Source: Pseudomonadota bacterium (GTDB lineage: Bacteria > Myxococcota_A > Bradymonadia > Bradymonadales > GCA-2716585). From it: DNA of 44,574 nucleotides. The translations under genes and the position numbers were made by a program. The stretch lies in contig SYOX01000246.1 of NCBI GenBank assembly GCA_005804885.1, forward strand, positions 1-44,574, read 5' to 3'. The notes under the pieces are model-generated. The model did not search any database and was not told where the DNA came from. It saw only the letters and a program-made list of their open reading frames with translations. This document shows positions 39,740-44,574 of the stretch, one piece after another. How positions within the stretch are numbered: position 1 is the stretch's first letter; the number at the start of each line of letters is the position of its first letter.

Positions 39740-41162
39740 AGTGCTTTCGGGCCTCATCGTTGAGGGGGTCGATTTCGAAGACGCGGCGGAAGCTGTCGCG
39801 GGCCATCTCGTGATCGCGGCGCCAGGCGTAGAGCTTGCCCTGCTCAAGGTAGTGGGCCACGGCGGTCTGAATCTGATCGTCGTTGATGTTCTTGAAGCGC
39901 CAGACGAGGCGCTTCTTGTGCTCGGAGAGGGCGTCGAGGGCGCCGTCGAGGACGGCCACGATGTCGTTGACGGCCTCGGAGGCGGCGGCCCGGATTTCAG
40001 GCGGCCAGGATTGCTCCATGTATCGGGCGCGGAGGCCCTTGTGGCTGGTCTCGAGGACCGCCTGGTAGCTTGACCAGTGACATCCGAGGATCTCGTAGGG
40101 GCTCAAGGCGCTCAGCGCGTCGCGCTCCCGTCTGAGGGCGAGGACTCTGGGATCGACGGCCTCGACGCGCGCCGCGCGCAGTATCTCGAGAGGGCGAGGG
40201 GCGCCGTGACCGGAGGGGCTCGGTGCGGGCCTGGCGTCGGGGGCAGGAGGAGGCGGAGAGGTCGCCGCGAGGTCATATCGAGGGGGGACAGGCCGCGAGG
40301 GAGGGGGGGGGCCAGCAGGCCTTGAGGGAGGGGGGGTGGGTCGAGCGAGGGGCTTTGAGCGGGTCTGAGGGGGGGTCGGCTGGGCGAGGATGGAGCCGGA
40401 GTCGGGGGAAGTGGCTCTGGCCTTGCCGAAGGCCTCGATGAGCCGCTCAAGGCCATCGGCCGCGGAGCTGGCGGAGGCGGTCGGGTCGACGATCATGCCG
40501 CCGCCAGGCAGCGCGCACAGGACGCGGGCGGCGAAGTTGATCCGGGTCTGGACGCCATCGGCGATGATCTGGATCTCAAGCATCCCGCTGGAGGCCGAGG
40601 CCAGCTCGGGCGGCGTCTGGATCATGGTCCCCTTCGAGAGGGCGCGTGCGAAGGCGCGCAGCGCCCCGGCCGTGGAGGCCGACAGGGTCAAGGTGGCGCG
40701 CGTCGGGTCGGCGCTCAAGTGGGCCTGGAAGCCGCTGGCTGCCACCTTGAAGGGCTCGGGCGGTGGCGGCGCGGCGGGCTGCGGCTCGGCGCGGGGCGAC
40801 ACCGAGCGCGAGGAGGGGGCCTTCCAGGAGCGGACGATCGCCTCCCAGCACCCTCTGGCCGACGCCGTGGACATGTCGAGCTTGATCACGGCCCCGGTGG
40901 GCAGCTCGTAGACGACGCAGCCGAGGATCTCCAGGGGGGTCTGTCCGGGGCTGGAGAAGCGAACCATCACGGGGCTGCCGACGGCGAAGGCGCTGTTGAG
41001 CTTGACGAGGAGGCCGCCGTAGGTCTGGCGCTGTGCTTCGATGTGCTCGACGCCCGCCGCGCTCAGGATGCCGACGCAGACGCAATCAAAGCCGGTGCGT
41101 CGCTCGACGCTCAGGGAAAGCTCACCGTTGATGGGCAACGCCCGCTCAGCCTGGCTCGACAA
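39723..41162 (-). CDS. PilZ-like / J-like / TPR-like multidomain protein
   Basis: A 479-residue cytoplasmic protein starting at TTG (41162), preceded by GAGGA. Residues of about 40-110 ([49 protein letters not shown]) and again 140-250 resemble PilZ-type beta domains, without the canonical RxxxR motif. A Pro-rich linker (about 270-330) follows. [70 protein letters not shown] resembles a J-domain-like helical module lacking HPD. The C-terminus resembles a TPR ([42 protein letters not shown]). The architecture is common in myxobacterial DnaJ-like proteins; the role is unknown. Confidence 0.75.
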   Translation of the reverse strand: MSSQAERALPINGELSLSVERRTGFDCVCVGILSAAGVEHIEAQRQTYGGLLVKLNSAFAVGSPVMVRFSSPGQTPLEILGCVVYELPTGAVIKLDMSTASARGCWEAIVRSWKAPSSRSVSPRAEPQPAAPPPPEPFKVAASGFQAHLSADPTRATLTLSASTAGALRAFARALSKGTMIQTPPELASASSGMLEIQIIADGVQTRINFAARVLCALPGGGMIVDPTASASSAADGLERLIEAFGKARATSPDSGSILAQPTPPQTRSKPLARPTPPPSRPAGPPPPSRPVPPRYDLAATSPPPPAPDARPAPSPSGHGAPRPLEILRAARVEAVDPRVLALRRERDALSALSPYEILGCHWSSYQAVLETSHKGLRARYMEQSWPPEIRAAASEAVNDIVAVLDGALDALSEHKKRLVWRFKNINDDQIQTAVAHYLEQGKLYAWRRDHEMARDSFRRVFEIDPLNDEARKHFKSKE

Positions 41163-41309
41163 TCGCGTCCTCGACGATCGCGTCGCTCTTCCACCAGAGG
41201 CGACCAGCGACCAATATAAGAGAGATTGCCGCCGGAAGACACTGAACGCAAGACTGAAATACCGATCTTCTCTGCGGTGAGGAGGCTGTTGGTGTGATCG
41301 GTTGGCGGC

Positions 41310-42308
41310 TCAAGGTTGCTCGGCGGCGAGGGTCTTCTGGGTGGCGAGGCGCTCGCGTTTCTTGCGCCAGTACTTGAGTGCCATCCCGAGGATCTTGCGC
41401 TCCTTGTCGGTGGGTCGAGCGTTGGCCGTGCATCCGGCGAGGTACTTGGTCTGGGGGAGCATGACGGGTGCGGGCTCGCCGGGGGCGGGGCAGCGGAAGT
41501 GCTGAAGGCCCAGGAGGTGCCCGACCTCGTGGTTGATGAGGTAGCGGCGGTAGCCCGCCAGATCGTCGCCCCAGGTCTTCGAGCCGATGGTCCAGCGATG
41601 GTGGTTGAGGTTGGCCCGGCGCATCATCCCGCAGGAGAGGAGCCCGTTGGTGTCCAGGGGACTGCAGAGCGTGTCGACGGTCTTGGGGCTCGCCAGCAAG
41701 ACCGTGATGTCGAAGTCCTCGACGACCCGCACGAAGCCCAGGCCGACCGAGGCCCAGCCCTCTGGCTCAGACAGGACGTCCTCGACGGTGTCGACGAATG
41801 CCTCGGCGTCGTCTTCGAGGCCGCGCTCGACCATGACTCTGTATCGGACGACGTCCGGGCCGGCCTCTGGGCCCTTGAAGCCCTCGGGCGTGGCCAGCAC
41901 CTTGAAGGACAGCGGCCCGAGTCGGAGCACCTCGGGCACAAAGCGCGCTTGCTGGCCGGCGCTGCCGATCCCGGTCGAATCTGCGCTCAGATCGGGGGCC
42001 TTTCGGGGAGGCTCGGAGACCGGCGTGATCCGCTCCTCCTTGTCCGTCAGGGTCCCTTCGTAATGCTCAGGGAGGTTGTCCTCCCCGATGAGGGTCTCCA
42101 GGGATGAGGGGTCGTCGAGGGACTCGGCGAGGCAAGGCTCGCCCTCAGAGTGGTCGGCGGTCGACGGCGTGTCGGGGGTGATGAGGGGGGGGAGGGCGCC
42201 GGCTTCGACGCGGGCCAGGCTGGATTGGTCCGGGTCATCGAGCGAGCAGACGAGGAGGGAGAGCGCGGCGGCGATCGTCAGGATGAGGAGGCTTCTGGGA
42301 GGTGCCAT
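41310..42308 (-). CDS. DUF3152-like metzincin, signal-anchored
   Basis: A 332-residue protein. The ATG at 42308 has AGGA eight bases upstream and begins a signal/anchor sequence (MAPPRSLLILTIAAALSLLVC, possible lipobox). After an acidic linker (about 25-120), a catalytic-looking domain of about 200 residues (RYRVMVERGLEDDAEAFVDTVEDVLSEPEGWASVGLGFVRV, DITVLLASPKTVDTLCSPL, LSCGMMRRANLNHHRW) carries HEVGHLLGLQH (260-270) and PVMLPQTK with a Met-turn candidate. This is the DUF3152-type HExxHxxGxxH-like zinc site. It is a predicted extracytoplasmic metalloprotease. Confidence 0.85.
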   Translation of the reverse strand: MAPPRSLLILTIAAALSLLVCSLDDPDQSSLARVEAGALPPLITPDTPSTADHSEGEPCLAESLDDPSSLETLIGEDNLPEHYEGTLTDKEERITPVSEPPRKAPDLSADSTGIGSAGQQARFVPEVLRLGPLSFKVLATPEGFKGPEAGPDVVRYRVMVERGLEDDAEAFVDTVEDVLSEPEGWASVGLGFVRVVEDFDITVLLASPKTVDTLCSPLDTNGLLSCGMMRRANLNHHRWTIGSKTWGDDLAGYRRYLINHEVGHLLGLQHFRCPAPGEPAPVMLPQTKYLAGCTANARPTDKERKILGMALKYWRKKRERLATQKTLAAEQP

Positions 42309-42499
42309 CGAAAACATCCTGGGATCGCGAGGCATCGAATCAATCCAAAGAGGCAGCCCATTCCTGGAGATGAGGGCGCGAGGCGTCCTGCCTGGCGCAG
42401 ATGAGGATGATAGCACCGGACCGACCGGCGCACACAAAATCAGGCTCACGGGTGAACCACAGATCGGGCGTCGAGGTCAAGGGCCTGCGGGTGTGTCCT

Positions 42500-42772
42500 T
42501 CAGCCCTCCTGGGGCTCGCCGGGGGTCTGGGGCAGGTCGCAGGTGACCTGGGCGTCGGGATCGAGCAAGAGCGCGAGTTCCATCAGATCCAGGGAGAGGT
42601 TTTCGATCAGGACCTGTCCGTCGGGCTTGATGACGATCCGGCTTCGGAGCGCGTCGGGCGGGGCCTCGGGGTCGGTGATGGAGGAGAGCAGGGCGAGGAT
42701 CTCCTCGCGCGAGGGGGTGGGGCGCGTGGCCTGGGCGGGGATGTCAGGATCGGGCTTGGGGTCGTCGGCCAT
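42500..42772 (-). CDS. Small acidic protein downstream of parB
   Basis: A 90-residue protein beginning MADDPKPDPDIPAQATRPTPSREEILALLSSI and containing DALRSRIVIKPDGQVLIENLSLDLMELALLLDPDAQVTCDLPQ. The ATG is 7 bp after the parB stop, so it is probably translated by coupling; no strong ribosome binding site is seen. The pattern (an acidic N-terminus, then IVIKPDGQVLIENLS strands and a helix) is not one I can name. It may be specific to this lineage. A role with ParB is suggested only by position. Confidence 0.65.
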   Translation of the reverse strand: MADDPKPDPDIPAQATRPTPSREEILALLSSITDPEAPPDALRSRIVIKPDGQVLIENLSLDLMELALLLDPDAQVTCDLPQTPGEPQEG

Positions 42773-42779
42773 GGGGCAG

Positions 42780-43817
42780 CTAGCGGGCGCGCTTGATGAG
42801 GGCGACGATGCGCGCCAGGTCCTCGTCGTTCTTGAAGAATATCTCGATCGAGCCGCTCTGGCCCTCTTCGTCGTCGAAGACGTCGACGCGCGCGGCCAGG
42901 GCGGTGGCGACGGCGCGCGCGGCGGCGACGCGGTCAAAGAGGCCGAGGGTCTGCTGTGGCTCGGCGGACCTTGGCGAGGGTGCCGTGTGGCGAGCGGGTC
43001 GAGTGGGGGGGGGTTCGGGGGTGGATAGGGCGGCGGTGGCCGCCGGGGCGGGCTCATCGGAGAGCTCGTTCTGGATGGCCTGGTTGAGTTCAGCGCCGGC
43101 CTTGACGCGTCGGACGACGGCTTCGAGTTGTCGGACGGTCATGCCCTGTTCGACGGCGGCCTGGGCGGCGCGGGGCTGGTCTGCGGAGGAGAGGCCGAGG
43201 ATGGCGCGTGCGGCGCCGGAGGAGAGGTCGCCGGCGGCGACGGACTCCTGGACGGCGGCGTCGAGGTTGAGCAGGCGCAGGGTGTTGGCGATGGTGGAGC
43301 GGCTCTTGCCGAGGCTCTCGGCGAGGACCTCCTGGGTGTATCCGCGCAGGGTCATCAGGCGCTGATAGGCCTCGGCCTCCTCGACGGGGTTGAGGTCTTC
43401 GCGCTGGATGTTCTCGATGAGGGCCAGTTCGAAGGCGATGTCGGGGTCGACGTCCTTGATGACGACGGGGACGACGGTCAGGCCGGCCTTCTGGGAGGCC
43501 CTCCAGCGGCGCTCTCCGGCGATGAGGCGGTAGTCGGCGCCGTCCTGTCGGACGACGAGGGGCTGGATGATGCCGGAGCGGGCGATGGACTCGGCCAGCT
43601 CATTGAGGGACTGCTCGTCGAAGCGGCGCCGGGGTTGATCGGGCGCGGGCTTGATGCGGGCGATGGGGCATTCGAAGTAGTCGCGCTGGGACTCGGCCTT
43701 TCCGGGGATGAGGGCTCCGAGGCCCTTGCCCAGGGCGCCGCGCTTCATGCTGGCGGGGTTTGCGCGCAGGCTCGTGATGAGGTTGTTGTCGCTCTTGGGG
43801 TTCATCGTCGTGGCCAT
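42780..43817 (-). CDS. parB: Chromosome-partitioning protein ParB
   Basis: A 345-residue CTP-dependent DNA clamp that loads at parS and works with ParA in segregation. It has the N-terminal ParA-interaction motif RGALGKGLGALI (26-37), IKPAPDQPRRRFDEQSLNELAESI, the CTP/phosphate motif GERRWRA (101-107) and ENIQREDLNPVEEAEAY (135-151). The HTH is YTQEVLAESLGKSRSTIANTLRLL. A Pro-rich linker and a C-terminal dimerisation segment (SIEIFFKNDEDLARIVALI) follow. The ATG at 43817 has AGGA upstream and lies 23 bp after the parA stop. No consensus parS (TGTTTCACGTGAAACA) is visible in this window. Confidence 0.96.
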   Translation of the reverse strand: MATTMNPKSDNNLITSLRANPASMKRGALGKGLGALIPGKAESQRDYFECPIARIKPAPDQPRRRFDEQSLNELAESIARSGIIQPLVVRQDGADYRLIAGERRWRASQKAGLTVVPVVIKDVDPDIAFELALIENIQREDLNPVEEAEAYQRLMTLRGYTQEVLAESLGKSRSTIANTLRLLNLDAAVQESVAAGDLSSGAARAILGLSSADQPRAAQAAVEQGMTVRQLEAVVRRVKAGAELNQAIQNELSDEPAPAATAALSTPEPPPTRPARHTAPSPRSAEPQQTLGLFDRVAAARAVATALAARVDVFDDEEGQSGSIEIFFKNDEDLARIVALIKRAR

Positions 43818-43840
43818 CGTCCTGGATCGTGGTCTCGGTG

Positions 43841-44574
43841 CTATGCGGCGGCGTTTCGGGCGAGGAACTCGTTGGCGAGCGCGAGGTAGCTCTGCGCGCC
43901 GGCGCTGTGTTCGGCGTACTCGTGGATGGGCTTGCCGAAGGAGGGGGACTCGCTCAGGCGGACATTGCGCGGGATGACCGTGTTGAAGACGAGCTCTCCG
44001 AAGTGGCCGGTCACCTCGCCGGCGACCTGGTGGGAGAGGTTGGTGCGCGTGTCGAACATGGTCAGGAGGATGCCCTCGATGGAGAGGGCGGGGTTGAGGT
44101 GCTCGTGGATGAGGCCGATGGTGCTGAGCAGGTGGCCGAGGCCTTCGAGCGCGTAGTATTCGGTCTGGATGGGGACGAGGACGGTGTCGGCGCCGGCCAG
44201 GGCGTTGATGGTCAGCAGGCCGAGGCTGGGCGGGCAGTCGACGATGAGGTAGTCGTAGCGGGCGCGCAGGGGTGCGAGGATCTTGCGCAGGCGGAACTCG
44301 CGGTCGTCCCAGTTGACCAGCTCGATCTCGGCGCCGGCGAGGTTGCTGTCGCTGGGCAGGACGTCGAGGTTGGCGACGCGGGAGGTCAGGATGAGGTCGT
44401 TGACGTCGGCCTGCCCGACGAGGGCGAGGTAGATGGAGGCCTGGATGTCGCCCTTGGCGATGCCGAGGCCGCTGCAGGCGTTGGCCTGTGGGTCCATGTC
44501 CACCAGGAGGGTCTTGTGGCCCCCGAAGGCGAGACATGCGGCGAGGTTGACGGCGGTGGTCGTCTTGCCGACGC
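43841..44574 (-). CDS. parA: Chromosome-partitioning ATPase ParA (5' end beyond the window)
   Basis: The last 244 codons of a ParA/Soj ATPase. At the window edge it begins in the Walker A motif (VGKTTTAVNLAACLAF). It continues with LLVDMDPQANACSGLG, YLIVDCPPSLGLLTINAL (Walker B), VLVPIQTEYYALEGL and TMFDTRTNLSHQVAGEV, and ends with VIPRNVRLSESPSFGKPIHEYAEHSAGAQSYLALANEFL, all typical. It forms an ATP-dependent gradient that moves ParB-bound origins. Only about 15 N-terminal residues should be missing. The order parA-parB on one strand suggests proximity to the chromosome origin. Confidence 0.96.
   Translation of the reverse strand, partial: VGKTTTAVNLAACLAFGGHKTLLVDMDPQANACSGLGIAKGDIQASIYLALVGQADVNDLILTSRVANLDVLPSDSNLAGAEIELVNWDDREFRLRKILAPLRARYDYLIVDCPPSLGLLTINALAGADTVLVPIQTEYYALEGLGHLLSTIGLIHEHLNPALSIEGILLTMFDTRTNLSHQVAGEVTGHFGELVFNTVIPRNVRLSESPSFGKPIHEYAEHSAGAQSYLALANEFLARNAAA

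Noticed and set aside
41213..41241. Possible minus-strand promoter with TATATT before the J-like protein gene
   Set aside because: The -10 element is good, but no acceptable -35 hexamer lies 16-18 bp upstream, so it was not listed as a feature.

Overview
This is a GC-rich (about 70%) bacterial chromosome segment. Two secreted proteins end in a Cys-containing, hydrophobic, Arg-rich tail of the MYXO-CTERM type (genes at 329-2236 and 14247-15323). There are many lipoproteins, MopE-like DCDG-type metal-binding motifs and a parAB locus. Together these point to Myxococcota or a relative such as the Bradymonadia; no rRNA or species marker is present, so this is inference.

Layout. (1) 1-12.7 kb: a dispersed inverted-repeat element (1-251, second copy 12373-12666) brackets a cysteine-rich MYXO-CTERM protein, a tightly coupled five-gene operon (transketolase N half, transketolase C half, SCP2-like protein, membrane protein, class III aminotransferase; 2306-7264), a convergent pair (radical SAM enzyme and fatty acid hydroxylase/sterol desaturase; 7357-9319) and a metzincin-like lipoprotein. 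The enzyme set suggests a lipid- or polyol-modifying pathway; the product is unknown. (2) 12.7-16.7 kb: C-type lectin lipoprotein, acireductone dioxygenase, second MYXO-CTERM protein and an alpha/beta hydrolase lipoprotein. (3) 16.7-21 kb: a 903-residue multi-winged-helix protein and a PEGA-like membrane protein, divergent from rsmI. (4) 22-29.3 kb: minus-strand operons encoding an MshEN-domain protein, a LolA/LolB-like lipoprotein, a TPR lipoprotein, a cysteine desulfurase, a histidine phosphatase and an unknown protein. (5) 29.3-31.9 kb: a lower-GC accessory patch with a one-spacer type I-E-like CRISPR remnant, a GAF-GGDEF diguanylate cyclase in an integron-cassette-like setting, and an F420/NADP-reductase-like gene. 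(6) 32-35.4 kb: MBL-fold protein, caspase/CHAT-like lipoprotein, DUF6429 protein and two unknowns. (7) 35.7-44.6 kb: an 81-bp hairpin element, a large beta-helix membrane protein, a divergent PRPP synthase, a J-like/TPR protein, a DUF3152-like metzincin, a small acidic protein, parB and a truncated parA.

The most unusual material is the set of intergenic inverted-repeat elements, the solitary CRISPR pair, the cassette-like diguanylate cyclase, and the transketolase/aminotransferase/SCP2 operon next to a sterol-desaturase/radical-SAM pair. All functions are judged by eye from motifs; no database search was run.
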